A stretch of DNA of 22,015 bases from Ruminococcus sp. AF41-9 (lineage in GTDB: Bacteria > Bacillota > Clostridia > Lachnospirales > Lachnospiraceae). A model generated the notes under the pieces. That model searched no databases. It saw nothing but the letters and a program-made list of their open reading frames with translations, and was not told where the DNA came from. The stretch lies in the NCBI RefSeq assembly GCF_003477525.1, contig NZ_QUDO01000061.1:1-22015 (forward strand). The letters are read 5' to 3'. Position numbers and translations under genes: made by a program. Below are positions 21,895 to 22,015 of the stretch, one piece after another (within the stretch, counting starts at the first letter, position 1; the number at the start of each line of letters is the position of its first letter).

Positions 21895-22015
21895 GTCAAG
21901 CGGATATTCGCAATCCGCTTCGCTACTTGCTCATAACCAAATAACTGCTCCGCAGTTTATCAGAAGGCGCTTGCACGCCTCCTGATACAAGCAAGTCCCC
22001 ACCCACTGCTTATTG
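21895..22015. repeat. Structured intergenic element with three hairpins (copy C of the dispersed repeat)
   Basis: The start (GTCAAGCGGAT...ATCCGCTTCGCT, 21895-21924) is related to the 29-bp repeat at 11906 and 14372. It is followed by AACTGC-TCC-GCAGTT (21943-21957) and by ATCAGAAGGCG paired with CGCCTCCTGAT (21959-21986, one mismatch). No coding frame. It looks like a repetitive structured intergenic sequence of the REP/BIME kind; the window ends within it. Confidence 0.55.

Noticed and set aside
1..22015. CRISPR array, restriction-modification, toxin-antitoxin or retron
   Set aside because: No regularly spaced repeat array, nuclease, methylase or reverse-transcriptase motif was seen on either strand.

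Overview
The window looks like a chromosomal segment of a gut Lachnospiraceae-type Firmicute (Blautia, Ruminococcus/Mediterraneibacter or Dorea-like). The support is moderate GC, strong AAGGAGG-type ribosome sites, a Tn4451/TnpX-type element with CD1845- and TnpV-like genes, a selenium-handling cluster and an intracellular GH29 fucosidase. The assignment is inferred from gene content; no 16S or marker gene is present.

Layout. (1) 1-1900: the end of an integrated element, with an unrecognised small gene and a complete Tn916-type tyrosine integrase on +. (2) About 1900-8500: a mobilizable element of Tn4451 type, read on - from right to left: large serine recombinase (tnpX-like), tnpV, four small accessory genes, a hairpin that may be oriT, a MobV-type relaxase running into a VapE/VirE ATPase fragment, and tnpW at the far end. 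It has no recognisable cargo or resistance gene. (3) 8786-9850: FUSC-family membrane protein. (4) 10120-14363: selenium/sulfur cluster. On - are a YedE-like transporter, a stand-alone TusA-like protein and a DUF3343 Se/S-carrier-like protein; divergent on + are a class V aminotransferase (cysteine desulfurase of the EF2568 type) and a LysR regulator. (5) 14495-15214: a small unknown gene and a deletion scar joining the 3' ends of an EAL-domain gene and an acidic Ser/Thr/Asp-rich protein gene. (6) 15216-17514: a cobI/cbiL methyltransferase translationally coupled to an ABC-2 exporter, with a signal-peptide NEAT-like surface protein divergent from it. (7) 18389-20492: alpha-L-fucosidase followed by a DeoR-family regulator. 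(8) 20914-21789: MscS channel. (9) 21895-22015: a structured, hairpin-rich intergenic repeat.

Four loci are out of frame in a way that adding single bases to short G/C or T runs would repair: relaxase/VapE (3421-3424), a small helical paralog (5172-5173), LysR (13507-13525, two sites) and DeoR (19010-19013). This could be real decay, but a shared pattern of one-base losses in homopolymers suggests consensus sequencing errors. It should be resolved before any of these genes is called dead.

I see no CRISPR array, rRNA, tRNA, toxin-antitoxin pair or recognisable defence island. The most interesting unexplained items are the element's relaxase-VapE junction, its GTCAAC repeat array, the 29-bp direct repeats around the desulfurase-lysR pair, and the cobI/ABC/NEAT-like divergent unit.
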